Assembly (NCBI GenBank): GCA_038236865.1 | Contig: JBBRZI010000004.1 | Coordinates: 4,053 to 68,052 of the forward strand | Direction: 5' to 3' | Length of the DNA: 64,000 bases | Source of the DNA: UBA4729 sp038236865 | Lineage (GTDB): Bacteria > Patescibacteriota > Saccharimonadia > Saccharimonadales > UBA4665 | In this document: positions 26,687 to 36,295 of the stretch, in pieces | How the letters are laid out: the number at the start of each line of letters is the position of its first letter | Numbering within the stretch: the stretch's first letter is position 1 | The notes under the pieces: model-generated | Seen by the model: the letters and a program-made list of their open reading frames with translations, nothing else | Databases searched by the model: none | What the model was told of the DNA's origin: nothing | Translations under genes and position numbers: made by a program

Positions 26687-28053
26687 CTATAGCTTCATTT
26701 CCTCAAAGGCATCTTTGAGTAAATTGAACATGGTTTGATATTTGGCTTTGGGGTCGTCACTATACAGGAAGACAATGTTATCGACGACTTCAATGCTGAC
26801 CTTGAACTTCAGTGCAAACAGCTTTTCCATGTAGACAGGGTGGAGCAGCTCAAACACTGTGACCTGCTCGACATTAGTCGCATAGACGGTGTAGCGGCGG
26901 TTAAAGTCGGGCCACTCCAGGCTCAGCTTGTTATAGCCACGCGGCGTCCGCTTAAACAAGCCCCCAAAGCCTTTCGCTTTGGCTTGGACACTTAAAGAAT
27001 CGTAGCGTTTGGGTAGCGCTGCCTGGGCAACGGTGTAGGTCTTGCTATCGCTAGTCTGGCCTACGCTGTAGCGGTAGATCTCAACCAAGATGTTGCGATA
27101 CAAGCCGATCGCGTGGTTGTTGATATCTGAAACACCAAATTTACCCTTAGCAAACAGTAGGCCGCGCCGCGGTAACAGCAGCCAACCCCAATCGGGACTG
27201 TAATACAGCCCATTGGCGCTGGCGAACTGCTTGATTGTATTACCGTGCGCTAAAACGGCCGGGCTGGCCATGGTGTCCTGTTCAATGCCTTCCAAGCACC
27301 AATTATCCTTGATTCTGACGAACCGCCAATACTCCGTGAACGTGTTCTTGTCCTCAAACAGCAGACTTTCCTGTCCATTGATAGTCTCGAGCAACTGATC
27401 GTCAGCCTGGGCCCGGATATAATAGCGAATACGATCTTGGTCGTCCTCGGGAGCATCAACTACCTCGACCGGAAACAGCTCCAGTATAGTGGGGCCCTTG
27501 ACGAGATTACGGCGTTGGCGGACACCAATCGCTGCCATCACCAGGCGCATATGTTCAGCGTAAGCCGGGGCTACATACGTTTTCATATGCTCGACGTTAA
27601 AGACCGACCAATCGCTTTGAAAATCCATAAACACGGATCGGACCCGGGCCTCAAGTGCCACCGGATCCCAGGCACCGTCTAACTTGGCGGCCACCACCAA
27701 ATCCTGGGCGGCTTTTTTGCGAAAGCCTTTCACGACGTAGCCAACCGCGCCGAAGTAGCCAATCGGTCCACCTACCAAAGCAGCCAGGCCGGACAGGATA
27801 AGCCAGCTCCCAATCACGAACAATAGACCAGCGTAGGCCAACGTCACGACGACCATCACGCTGAGCCCAATCGGGTTATGGGCCTTGCGCCGCAGCAGTG
27901 CTCCCGCAAAGTGGGCGGGAGCGTAACCTACCAGCAGCAGACCAACGCCACCACCACCGGAACCACCGCCACCACTTCCGCCGCCGCCACCGCCACCGCC
28001 AGAACCACCACCACCACCGCGGGCAAAGAAGTCAAGCAGCGGTTGCAGCTCCA
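26687..28053 (-). CDS. glycine-rich membrane protein with a Tim44-like domain
   Basis: About 455 residues. It opens with a short hydrophobic stretch, then a low-complexity Gly/Ser run (about residues 13-37, repeats of GGGGS), one or two transmembrane helices (about 65-107), and a soluble domain with Tim44/MBA1-type features (DPVALEARVRSVFMDFQSDW, TEYWRFVRIKDNWCLEGI). Its GTG start shares one base with the pheT stop (TAGTG at 28052-28056, the CDS first base being at 28054). A function in membrane attachment or protein handling is only inference. The C-terminal third is unrelated to families I know. Confidence 0.7.
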
Positions 28054-30591
28054 CTAGACGCGCTCGGAACCAAAACGCTCGTGATTGGCCAGCGCGACAT
28101 GATCAAGTAGCCGGCTAATTTCGCTATCCGTTAGGGTTTTCTCGTAGGATGCGACGCTCAGTCGGAACGTAACCTGTTTGTGCTCGGCATCGTTTGGACT
28201 TTGGTAGATATCGATTGGTGTCAGTTGTGGCAAAGAGTTCATCGGTTGGTGGGCGGTAATTTGCTGCTGCATAAAACTAAGCAGCGCTTGGAAAGGTAGA
28301 TCGGCTGGCACTCGTAAGCAAATATCCTGCGTGACTTTAGGAAAATGTGGCAACGGCGTGTACTGCTTGCTCGGCGTGTAATGCTTGAGTAACGCCAGTA
28401 GATCCAGCTCAAAACCGGCTGCAAACTCCGGGAGCTTAAGAGCCTGGCGGACGCTCCGCTTGTATTCACCGACTTCGCCTAGGACCTCACCGCCAAACAT
28501 AATGGTCGCACTGTGCGCCGGTTCTAAGTAGGCGACGCGGGCGCTGGCTGGCGCATCGTACGTTTCTAGTTGCAGCGGCTCAGTCGTGGCTGTAGCTAGG
28601 CCGAGTTCGGCCAGTAGATTCATGGCGTAAGCCCGCGCCTGGTAGTATGGGGCACCACGGTGACCAGCCTGGGCCTTGGCGTCGGCCGCAAAAACTAGGG
28701 CTACTCGTTCGAGCTCAATTGGCAAGCCAGTGGCCGCGTCGATGTGCTGTTGCGTATGGGCTTTACCGATCTCAAACACGCCAAATTGGTCATAACCAGC
28801 CTTGATGTTCGGATGAATTTTATCGAGTAAACTCGGCGTCAAACTCAAGCGATAATATTGCAAATCGGGGCTCAGCGCATTACCTAGTTTGAAGGCTTGG
28901 CTTTTATCTTGGCCGACCCTGTCAAGCAGATTGCCGTGCACAAAGCTATAGGTCAAGACTTCGTTTGCGCCCGCCTGACTAAGGCTGGCACGGATGGTTT
29001 GCTTAAGATCAAGTAGTGCGGCATGCGGACTCGGGCTGAGCGGGCGAAGCGGCAGACCAAGCGGGAGTTTATCGAAGCCGTACAAGCGAGCAATTTCTTC
29101 GACGACGTCTTCACGAAGCTCGATATCGGTCCGCCAAAACGGTGCCTGGACGGTCAAAGAGCTCTCATCGAAATCAACGTGAAATTCGACGTTTTGGAGC
29201 AGCGCTGCCATGGCTTCGGCCGAGAGCGCGAGCCCTAAGCGGTCGTTAATAAAGCTGATTGCCAGGTGGATTTCCGGGTAGAGCGAGCCGCGTTCTTGGG
29301 CCATAGGCGTCACGTGGTTACTGTCGACCGGGCTACTCGCAACGCGGGCAGCGGTGAGCTCGAGTACTAATCGGACGCACTCACCCAGAACAGTCAGCGT
29401 CTGCAGCGGGCTTTGGCCTTTATTGAAGCGCGTCACGGCGTCACTGAAAATACCGTGCGCCATACTGGTCCGCCGGATGGAGTACATATCAAAGCTAGCG
29501 CTCTCCAGGATAATCGTTTTAGTGTGGACGTCGACTTCGGTCTCGGCACCGCCCATCACGCCGCCCAGGCCGATGATTGTCTTGTCGGTCGCGATCACGA
29601 TGGCTTCCTGGCGCGGATCAATTGTTTTGCCGTTCAGCAGCGTCAAACGCTCGCTGGCCCGCGGATTGCGAACCACGATGGTCGGCACAGCGCCGTCACT
29701 GAACGCTTTGACTTTGTCGTAATCATAAGCGTGGAGCGGTTGGCCAGTCAAAAGCATCACATAATTTGTGATGTCGACGATATTGTTGATGGGGCGCAAA
29801 CCGACGCGCGTCAGAGCCACTTGCAGCCAGATAGGACTAGTGGCGACCGTGACGTTGTCGAGCACGATAGCCGAAAAACGCGGCACCAGTCCGGGAATCT
29901 CATTTTGGACCTCGAGCGGCAAGGTTGGCTCGCTACTAGCGGCAATCGTCGGGGCAAGGGTGTACCAGTCGGGTGAGCGGAACTCATGGCCGAGGATACC
30001 GGCAATCTCCCGCGCCACCCCAAGTTGACCGAACGCATCGGGTCGATGAGTGAACATTTTATTCTCAATATCAATGATCGTGTCGTTGAGCTCACTGACA
30101 CGGGCAAAGTCCTCACCGGGCTTGTGGGTGTCATCGAGTTCAAGCAAGCCGTCGTGGACATCGCCGAGCGCCAGCTCTTTGGGGCTGGCGAGCATGCCAT
30201 TACTGAGCACGCCGCGTAGCATCCGGGCTTCGAGCACAAACGGCTCTTTGCCGTAGGTACTCGGCACGGTCGATCCCGGCGGCAGCCAAGCGACGAACAT
30301 ACCAACGTGCACGTTGGGGGCACCACACACAACTTGAATGAGGCCGTTGGCTTCACGGCTTATATCGGGCGTATTACCACCATCGTCAATCAGACAAACA
30401 TTGAGGTGATCAGAATCCTCCAGCTTACGACACTGCGCGACTTTGGCGATCACAATACCTTGGTAGCGAGCGCCAAGATCAATCACCTCTTCGACGGCGC
30501 CGAGTTGGGCACCAATCTTCTCCACCAGCTCATCGACGGGTGGCAATTCAAAATCCAGGTACTGCTTAATCCAATTCAGGCTAACTTTCAT
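28054..30591 (-). CDS. pheT: phenylalanyl-tRNA synthetase beta subunit
   Basis: The 845-residue beta chain of PheRS. The N-terminal MKVSLNWIKQYLDFELP, the embedded tRNA-binding OB domain (LGAVEEVIDLGARYQGIVIAKV and CGAPNVHVGMFVAWLPPG), the B3/B4 editing region, the B5 domain (AISFINDRLGL) and the C-terminal anticodon-binding FDX-ACB domain (PHFPKVTQDICLRV) are in normal order. It starts one base after an intervening unknown gene ends, so pheS, that gene and pheT form one translational unit. Confidence 0.97.
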   Translation of the reverse strand: MKVSLNWIKQYLDFELPPVDELVEKIGAQLGAVEEVIDLGARYQGIVIAKVAQCRKLEDSDHLNVCLIDDGGNTPDISREANGLIQVVCGAPNVHVGMFVAWLPPGSTVPSTYGKEPFVLEARMLRGVLSNGMLASPKELALGDVHDGLLELDDTHKPGEDFARVSELNDTIIDIENKMFTHRPDAFGQLGVAREIAGILGHEFRSPDWYTLAPTIAASSEPTLPLEVQNEIPGLVPRFSAIVLDNVTVATSPIWLQVALTRVGLRPINNIVDITNYVMLLTGQPLHAYDYDKVKAFSDGAVPTIVVRNPRASERLTLLNGKTIDPRQEAIVIATDKTIIGLGGVMGGAETEVDVHTKTIILESASFDMYSIRRTSMAHGIFSDAVTRFNKGQSPLQTLTVLGECVRLVLELTAARVASSPVDSNHVTPMAQERGSLYPEIHLAISFINDRLGLALSAEAMAALLQNVEFHVDFDESSLTVQAPFWRTDIELREDVVEEIARLYGFDKLPLGLPLRPLSPSPHAALLDLKQTIRASLSQAGANEVLTYSFVHGNLLDRVGQDKSQAFKLGNALSPDLQYYRLSLTPSLLDKIHPNIKAGYDQFGVFEIGKAHTQQHIDAATGLPIELERVALVFAADAKAQAGHRGAPYYQARAYAMNLLAELGLATATTEPLQLETYDAPASARVAYLEPAHSATIMFGGEVLGEVGEYKRSVRQALKLPEFAAGFELDLLALLKHYTPSKQYTPLPHFPKVTQDICLRVPADLPFQALLSFMQQQITAHQPMNSLPQLTPIDIYQSPNDAEHKQVTFRLSVASYEKTLTDSEISRLLDHVALANHERFGSERV

Positions 30592-31020
30592 CTATTTGAT
30601 TCCCTTAGAAATTTCATACTTTTCACGTAAATCCGCCAACTGTTGCTGGTCAAGCTGTTTTGCCCATACGGATACTTTAACCGTGGCGGTATCGATGTCG
30701 GCGATTACCTTATCAAGCCGTACGATAAGTGACGGTTCAAACTCAACAAAATTTTGTTTGCCCGCAAACCGATAGAGTGTCCGCAAAGCCGAGGCGTATT
30801 TATGAGCTGAGCTCCAATCATATTTTGCACCGATCGGTTCACTGTTGCCGTCGGCCAGCGCCACATAATAGAGCAGATCTTGACAGCTCGAGCGAAGCTT
30901 TGCAGTGGTGGCCCATTCCTCTTCTTCGGGCAGCTCAGCCAGGATGCCATACATGTACTCAGCAATCAAGAAAACCTCTTCGAGCAAGGGTTGCGTTTTG
31001 ACTAGCTTCAACTGACTCAT
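30592..31020 (-). CDS. unknown helical protein between pheS and pheT
   Basis: A 142-residue all-helical acidic protein with LLEEVFLIAEYMYGILAELPEEE, a single Cys-containing helix and a charged C-terminus ending YEISKGIK. The helical pattern recalls four-helix-bundle proteins of the Avd/S23 type common in CPR bacteria, but I cannot confirm this. It overlaps the pheS stop by 4 nt and abuts the pheT ATG, so its translation is coupled to both synthetase subunits. Confidence 0.7.
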   Translation of the reverse strand: MSQLKLVKTQPLLEEVFLIAEYMYGILAELPEEEEWATTAKLRSSCQDLLYYVALADGNSEPIGAKYDWSSAHKYASALRTLYRFAGKQNFVEFEPSLIVRLDKVIADIDTATVKVSVWAKQLDQQQLADLREKYEISKGIK

Positions 31021-32072
31021 GAAAATTGCCTCAAAAAATCTAATTTAGCGCTTTCAAAGTGGCGAATATCTTCAATGCCGTACTTCATCATCACCAGGCG
31101 TTCAATGCCGCCACCCCAAGCAAATCCAGTGTAGATTTCGGGGTTGATGCCGGCTTCGCGCAGGACGTTCGGGTGGATCATGCCGCAACCGAGCAGTTCA
31201 ATCCAACCGGATTGCGAACAAATGTGGCAACCTTTTTTATCACAGAACGGGCAGCTCAGGGCGAATTCAAACGATGGCTCGGTGAACGGGAAATAAAACG
31301 GCTGGGTTTTAACGTCCAGGTCTTTTTGGTAGTAAGCCTGCAGGAATGTTTTGAGGGTAGCGATCAGGTGGCCGGCGTTGACGCCCTTATCGACATAGAC
31401 GCCTTCGAGTTGGTAAAAGGTGTGCTCGTGGCGGGCGTCGAGGTCTTCGTTGCGGAAAACCCGACCCGGGATGACGGCGGCAATCGGTACGCCGCGTTCG
31501 AGATCGGCTTTGTGTTCGAGCAAGACGCGGTGTTGCATGGTGCTGGTGTGAGCGGGCGCGATGAATGATTTGCCGGCGCCATCAGTCTGCTCGGTAATAA
31601 AGGTATCGTAATCGTCGCGCGCCGGGTGGCCTTCGGGAAAATTAAGAGCTCCAAACATGTGAAAATCGTCATCGATTTCGGGCGACTCCACGGCGGTAAA
31701 ACCCATGGCATAGAAAATATCGAGCACGGTGGCTAGTTCGAGCATCAACGGGTGGGTACTGCCAACCACGCTGGGCAAAAGTTGAGGCCGATGGGTTGGC
31801 GCAACGTTTATGTCAAATGGCGCTGTTACGTCGATCGGTGGCAATGGCTCGGCCGTGTCTTCCACTTGCGCCACCAGCCCGCTCAGCTCCAGGCGCAGGG
31901 CATTAACCTCGGCGCCAAACGCCGCTTTTTGATCGGGTGGCAGCGTTTTGAGCTGCTCATACAAGGCTTTCAGTTCGGCAGCCCGCAAAATCGCTTGTTT
32001 GTTTTGGATTGTTTCAAGCCTGGTTCGGAGTAGTGCCGCAGCTTCGACAATCTGAGGATGTTGATAGTTCAT
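31017..32072 (-). CDS. pheS: phenylalanyl-tRNA synthetase alpha subunit
   Basis: The 351-residue catalytic chain. An N-terminal coiled coil is followed by class II motifs: motif 1 region around GSTHPLMLE, motif 2 PGRVFRNEDLDARHEHTFYQLEG, and motif 3 GFAWGGGIERLVMMKYGIEDIR. A CPFC...CHIC cysteine cluster precedes SGWIELLGCGMIHPNVL, a variant known in many bacterial PheS proteins. TATACT lies 11 nt before the ATG, so the leader is only about 4-5 nt and there is no room for a T-box or attenuator. Confidence 0.97.
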   Translation of the reverse strand: MNYQHPQIVEAAALLRTRLETIQNKQAILRAAELKALYEQLKTLPPDQKAAFGAEVNALRLELSGLVAQVEDTAEPLPPIDVTAPFDINVAPTHRPQLLPSVVGSTHPLMLELATVLDIFYAMGFTAVESPEIDDDFHMFGALNFPEGHPARDDYDTFITEQTDGAGKSFIAPAHTSTMQHRVLLEHKADLERGVPIAAVIPGRVFRNEDLDARHEHTFYQLEGVYVDKGVNAGHLIATLKTFLQAYYQKDLDVKTQPFYFPFTEPSFEFALSCPFCDKKGCHICSQSGWIELLGCGMIHPNVLREAGINPEIYTGFAWGGGIERLVMMKYGIEDIRHFESAKLDFLRQFS

Positions 32073-32083
32073 ATCTACTTGGT

Positions 32084-32089
32084 AGTATA
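32084..32089 (-). promoter_or_regulatory. -10 element of the pheS operon
   Basis: TATACT on the minus strand, 11 nt before the pheS ATG, as at gatC. The -35 is weak. Confidence 0.45.
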
Positions 32090-32149
32090 GCAGTCAGCAA
32101 TCGTTATTGCAGCTGTGATACTTATGCACCCATTGCACACCTTTTAGCC

Positions 32150-32252
32150 GGTTGTGAGCGCCGGTCTGATGAGCGCCAAGCTCCCGGCGCGACAGGAGAC
32201 ACAACCATAGGTTATGTTAACGAGTGATCCGAGAGTCTGGTGCCGTCAGACT
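32150..32252 (+). ncRNA. candidate structured RNA between pheS and yajQ
   Basis: Three nested perfect helices are visible: GGTTGTG/CACAACC (32150-32156 with 32200-32206), GCGCCGG/CCGGCGC (32158-32164 with 32184-32190), and GAGC/GCTC (32171-32174 with 32180-32183). A separate hairpin AGTCTG/CAGACT follows (32234-32239 with 32247-32252). The region lies upstream of both divergent genes' own -10 elements, so it is not their leader. The strand is not certain and no known RNA family was recognised. Confidence 0.4.
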
Positions 32253-32285
32253 TGGTCGTAACGGGGGAAAAGGCATGCAATGGGT

Positions 32286-32291
32286 TATACT
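32286..32291 (+). promoter_or_regulatory. -10 element of the leaderless yajQ promoter
   Basis: TATACT, ending 6 nt before the ATG at 32298. This placement selects MANFSF as the true N-terminus over an ATG 18 nt upstream, which would lie before the -10. Confidence 0.5.
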
Positions 32292-32297
32292 GGAAGC

Positions 32298-32795
32298 ATG
32301 GCAAACTTTTCTTTTGACGTCGTCAGCGAATATGACAAAGCCGAGATGAACAACGTCTTCGATCAATCCCAGCGCGAAATCGCCAGCCGTTACGACTTCA
32401 AAGGCACTCCAGCGGAGCTCGATTGGCTCAATGCCGAAAAAACTGGGTTTAAAATCACCGGCAGCGGCGAGTGGCAAATCGACGCCATCCTCGACATCGT
32501 CCGCAAAAAGCTGGCCGCTCGCGAACAAAGCCAAAAATTCCTCGATACCACCAAAGACGCCGTCGACAGCAATCTCCGCTCCATTAAAGAAGTTCCTCTC
32601 AAACAAGGCCTCGACCAAGAGAAGGCCAAAAAGTTAACCGCCCTCATCCGTGAGCAATATCCCAAAGCCAAACCGCAGATTCAAGGCGACTCCGTCCGGG
32701 TTATGAGCAACAGCAAAGACGACTTGCAGGGCGTCATGCAACTGCTGCGCGCCCAGGACCTCGATTTCCCGATCAGCTTTACTAACTATCGTTAG
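32298..32795 (+). CDS. yajQ: YajQ-family nucleotide-binding protein
   Basis: A 165-residue DUF520/YajQ protein with MANFSFDVVSEYD, the ANF...V-NQ-like MNNVFDQ, SRYDFKGTP and the C-terminal KDDLQGVMQLLRAQDLDFPISFTNYR. Family members bind nucleotides, and some bind cyclic di-GMP and act with transcription regulators. The CDS begins immediately at the predicted transcription start, so the mRNA should lack a leader. It is followed 48 nt later by a glycoside-hydrolase-like gene with its own -10. Confidence 0.92.
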   Translation: MANFSFDVVSEYDKAEMNNVFDQSQREIASRYDFKGTPAELDWLNAEKTGFKITGSGEWQIDAILDIVRKKLAAREQSQKFLDTTKDAVDSNLRSIKEVPLKQGLDQEKAKKLTALIREQYPKAKPQIQGDSVRVMSNSKDDLQGVMQLLRAQDLDFPISFTNYR

Positions 32796-32843
32796 CCGGC
32801 TATATTCATTGATTACTCGGCTTTGCGTTATACTTTTAAACAT

Positions 32844-34181
32844 ATGCAGGACGTGCCCGATCTACTGACTGAAGCCCGCAACGTGCTCGCCATGAACGAC
32901 CGCGGCAGCTACACCCAACCAGCCCACGGCCTCTACCCCCACCAGTGGTTGTGGGATAGCTGCTTTGTGGCGATTGGGTTGCGCCAGTTGGACGTACAAC
33001 GCGCTCAGACTGAAGTCCTTAGCTTGTTGCGCGGTCAGTGGCACAACGGCATGCTACCGAACATTATCTTTCGCGGCGACCCCCAGTATCGCACCGACCG
33101 CAATATGTGGCGCAGCTGGCTCAACCCGTTTGCGCCCGATGGTATTACCACCACCGGCATCACCCAACCACCGATGTTGGCCGAAGCCGTCGTCAAAATT
33201 GGCGAAAAGCTGGCCTGGCCGGAGCGCCGAACGTGGTATAAGACCGTCTACCCCGCCCTGCTGGCTTACCACGAATGGCTCTACCACGAACGCGACCCGC
33301 ACAAAGAAGGTTTAGTGCTCCAGATCCACCCCTGGGAAACTGGTCTCGACAACACGCCACCGTGGATGGCAGAAATGCACGACCACATCCTACCCAGCTG
33401 GATCCGCGCCGTTGAGTGGCTGCGGCTCGACGTCGTCATTAACCTGTTTCGGCGCGATACCCACTCAGTGCCGATCGATCAGCGCTTTTCGACGATCGAA
33501 GCTCTGACGCTGTTTGATATTCAGCGCCGCCTGCGCCGCAAAGCTTACAACATCAATAAGATTCTCGACCATTCGATGTTTGCCATCGAAGATTTATCCT
33601 ATAACAGCATCTTTATCCGCGCCAACCAGCATTTGCAGCACATCGCCGCTAGCCTCCGCGAAGACCTGCCCGAAGATTTGCTCAAGCAAATGGCCCGCAC
33701 CGAGAAAGCCCTCGAGCAATTATGGGATGAATACTCCACCCAATACTACTCGCGCGACTTCATCACTCACCGTTTGCTCAAAATTCCAACCGTGGCGACA
33801 CTGCTACCGCTCTATGCCGGATGCATAACAAAGGAGCGGGCCGCCAAACTCGTCAAGTTACTCGAAAATGAGCACTCCTTTGGTCCGGCCTATCCCGTAC
33901 CGAGCGTGCCGATGAATTCATTTTGGTTTCAGCCGAAGCTCTACTGGCAAGGACCGAGCTGGGTTAACATTAACTGGCTGATCATCGACGGATTGGAGCG
34001 CTACGGCTACCACGACCACGCCGCCGCCCTGCGCGAAAGCACGCTCGAGATGGTTACCAAAAGCGGCTGTTACGAATACTTTGACCCACGCGACGGCACG
34101 GCCGCCGGCGCCGCCAATTTCTCCTGGACCGCCGCCCTGGCCATCGACCTGCTCCACCACAAGCCCAAACCACAAAGCTAG
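32844..34181 (+). CDS. GH63/MGH1-like (alpha/alpha)6 glycoside hydrolase
   Basis: A 445-residue protein of the mannosylglycerate/glucosylglycerate hydrolase-like group. Visible motifs are YPHQWLWDSCFVAIGL, GMLPNIIF, PFAPDGITTTGITQPPMLA, LQIHPWETGLDNTPPW, PSVPMNSFWFQPKLYWQGPSWVNINWLI and FSWTAALAIDLL, all characteristic of the fold. No signal peptide is seen, so it is cytoplasmic. A role in compatible-solute or storage-glycan turnover is plausible. TATACT lies 9 nt before the ATG. Confidence 0.85.
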   Translation: MQDVPDLLTEARNVLAMNDRGSYTQPAHGLYPHQWLWDSCFVAIGLRQLDVQRAQTEVLSLLRGQWHNGMLPNIIFRGDPQYRTDRNMWRSWLNPFAPDGITTTGITQPPMLAEAVVKIGEKLAWPERRTWYKTVYPALLAYHEWLYHERDPHKEGLVLQIHPWETGLDNTPPWMAEMHDHILPSWIRAVEWLRLDVVINLFRRDTHSVPIDQRFSTIEALTLFDIQRRLRRKAYNINKILDHSMFAIEDLSYNSIFIRANQHLQHIAASLREDLPEDLLKQMARTEKALEQLWDEYSTQYYSRDFITHRLLKIPTVATLLPLYAGCITKERAAKLVKLLENEHSFGPAYPVPSVPMNSFWFQPKLYWQGPSWVNINWLIIDGLERYGYHDHAAALRESTLEMVTKSGCYEYFDPRDGTAAGAANFSWTAALAIDLLHHKPKPQS

Positions 34182-34187
34182 CTTCCC

Positions 34188-35117
34188 CTAGTGGACGATC
34201 TTCGAATTTTTTAACTCGAGGGATTTATGGAGAAAAGCGTCCATATCGGTAACGCCGAGTTGTGCCAGCGCTTCGACTTTGGGCTTATCGATAGTAGCTA
34301 AGCTAATGAGAAAATCATTTTTACTTGGCTCCATAATATAAAGGCGTGTCTTTTTCAGAGGGTGCCTAAGCCGTCGCAAATTTAATTGCAACAATCGTTC
34401 ATTTGTCGGTAATGTGTTTCGCACCCCAAGGGGTTGGTTTTTGGCAAAACGCTTTATTAAGTGTTTCACTAGGCGCTGATGTTTTCTGCCAAAGTGATAA
34501 TTATCAATCTGTTGTGTCATGACGACCACAATATCAGTACAACCTAACTTAATGGCTACGTCGATTGGCAATAAGTCCGATACGCCACCGTCGATATACC
34601 AGCGTTTCCCGACTAAAACTGGTCTATCGTATAGAAGTGGCAAAGCGGCGGTCGCGCGAAACTCTTCGTATATATCGACAAACTTGTGATGGTCAGATAG
34701 TACGACCTTTTTGCCACTAAGGGCGTCTGTCATAACTACATGAAGCTTGGTACGAGCCTCAAGCAAATTAGGAATATTGACCGGTCGTTTATGTTTCATT
34801 ACCAAATCGACGAGATAGTCGATGTCTACTTTTTTGTCACGTCGTAACAGATTAACAAAGTTTTTATTTGTCAGGTCATCGGTATAGGTGTGTAGTGTCT
34901 CGGCATCAGCACCAATAAAATAGGCCCCATTAATCGCACCGGCACTCGAGCCAATAACATGTTCAAACGCATTGGAGAAGCCGTATGTTACTAATGGGGC
35001 AATTGCTCCCGCTGAATAGGCGGCTCGCATACCGCCACCCTGCAGTACAAGACCGAAGATACGTTTGTCTTTTTTGTCTAGTTGATGAGCAGATAACTCA
35101 TCATATAAATTTGTCAT
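34188..35117 (-). CDS. patatin-like phospholipase
   Basis: A serine lipid acyl hydrolase of the RssA/YchK type. The oxyanion motif GLVLQGGGMRAAYSAG, nucleophile motif IGSSAGAING and catalytic dyad Asp in YIDGGVSDLLP are all present. About 309 residues from the ATG at 35117, which is selected because TATAGT ends 7 nt upstream; another ATG two codons earlier would overlap the predicted transcription start. It probably acts on membrane lipids or host-derived lipids. It converges with the hydrolase gene, with 6 nt between stops. Confidence 0.92.
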   Translation of the reverse strand: MTNLYDELSAHQLDKKDKRIFGLVLQGGGMRAAYSAGAIAPLVTYGFSNAFEHVIGSSAGAINGAYFIGADAETLHTYTDDLTNKNFVNLLRRDKKVDIDYLVDLVMKHKRPVNIPNLLEARTKLHVVMTDALSGKKVVLSDHHKFVDIYEEFRATAALPLLYDRPVLVGKRWYIDGGVSDLLPIDVAIKLGCTDIVVVMTQQIDNYHFGRKHQRLVKHLIKRFAKNQPLGVRNTLPTNERLLQLNLRRLRHPLKKTRLYIMEPSKNDFLISLATIDKPKVEALAQLGVTDMDAFLHKSLELKNSKIVH

Positions 35118-35203
35118 CCTCATAACTATAACAATAAGTGAACTCCCTAAGAAGCTATCTAGGCTGAAGCTTCATATTTAAGGCGATGACTACAGGTAAC
35201 TCT

Positions 35204-36295
35204 TTACTCGTCGTCGGAGGGGCGCGTGATTAGGAGGGGTTTGACGGCTGGTGAGGTGCCAGCGATCTTCAGGACGTCTTTATCGACTTTTTTGAGTTCT
35301 TTGTGGGCGCTATTGTAGTGACCGACAGTGGCGCCGAGGCTGTTGCCGAGTTTTTGCATAAAGTTTTCGTAGGTGTTGATGTGGCGGCCGAGCTCACCGA
35401 CGCGCTGCTGAATCTCTTTGGCAGTCTCTTCGATCTGCAGGCTGCGTAAGCCCTGTAATACCGTTTGTAAGTACGCCATAAAGCTGGTTGGACTGACAAT
35501 AATGACGTTCTTATCGCGAAAGGCGTACTCGATCATATCGCGGGCGCTGGTGTCGGCCGCGCCGATTTTGTTAATCAGCAGGTCGTAGTAGATGGCTTCG
35601 CTGGGGATGAACATAAAGGCAAAGTCCATGGTGCCGTCTTTGGGCCGGATGTATTTGGCGGTTTCGTCGATACGGTTTTTGAGGTCGGATTTAAACAAGC
35701 GGACGAGGGCTTCGCGGCGGGTTTTATCTTTTTCGACAATCAACCGATTGTAGTTTTCGAGGCTAAACTTCGAATCGACCGGCAGCATGATGCCCTTGTC
35801 GAGCAGCACGACAGCGTCGCAAATCAGGTCTTTGCCGTCGTCGTCTTTACCGATTTTGTACTGTAGCTTAAAGCGTTCGGGCGGCAGGACGTTTTCGAGC
35901 ACCGAGCGCAGGTGATACTCACCGAGCACGCCGCGCTGTTTGGGATTTTGCAGGACGTTTTGGAGGGTGCGTAGCTCGTCGGTGATGCCCATAACCTGCT
36001 TGTTGGATTCTTTGAGCTCGGTTAAATTACGAGTAACTTCGGTGATCAGTTTAGTGCTCTCGCTGAACTGGCGCTGCAGGCTGCCCATCATCATAGCCTG
36101 GCTTTTGTCGAGCCGATCGGTCAGTTGGGTCTGGATACCGTCTTTGAGCTTGGTAATATCGCCGCTCAATTGGGCGAGGTCTTGCTTGAGTAATAAGGCA
36201 CTGTTACTATCTACTGCCGGCGTGGCCGAGTGGCGCAGGATGACACCGAGCAATACCAGCACAAGAACCCCAAGGACGATAACTGCGACAATCAT
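35204..36295 (-). CDS. rmuC: RmuC-family protein
   Basis: A 363-residue protein with an N-terminal transmembrane helix (about 1-22), a coiled coil, and the RmuC nuclease-like domain (QRGVLGEYHLRSVLENVLPPERF, CDAVVLLDKGIMLPVDSKFSLENY, FMFIPSEAIYYDLL, SPTSFMAYLQTVLQGLRSLQIEE). RmuC limits DNA inversions or recombination in E. coli. TAAACT ends 6 nt before the ATG, so a leaderless start is expected. Confidence 0.95.
   Translation of the reverse strand: MIVAVIVLGVLVLVLLGVILRHSATPAVDSNSALLLKQDLAQLSGDITKLKDGIQTQLTDRLDKSQAMMMGSLQRQFSESTKLITEVTRNLTELKESNKQVMGITDELRTLQNVLQNPKQRGVLGEYHLRSVLENVLPPERFKLQYKIGKDDDGKDLICDAVVLLDKGIMLPVDSKFSLENYNRLIVEKDKTRREALVRLFKSDLKNRIDETAKYIRPKDGTMDFAFMFIPSEAIYYDLLINKIGAADTSARDMIEYAFRDKNVIIVSPTSFMAYLQTVLQGLRSLQIEETAKEIQQRVGELGRHINTYENFMQKLGNSLGATVGHYNSAHKELKKVDKDVLKIAGTSPAVKPLLITRPSDDE

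Noticed and set aside
32166..32206. Hammerhead ribozyme (CTGATGAG followed by a stem)
   Set aside because: The conserved GAAA after the stem is absent (the sequence reads GACA) and there is no matching cleavage-site arrangement.
35118..35123. Earlier ATG for the patatin gene
   Set aside because: It lies one base after the best -10 hexamer, upstream of the predicted transcription start; the ATG at 35117 has the 7-nt spacing.
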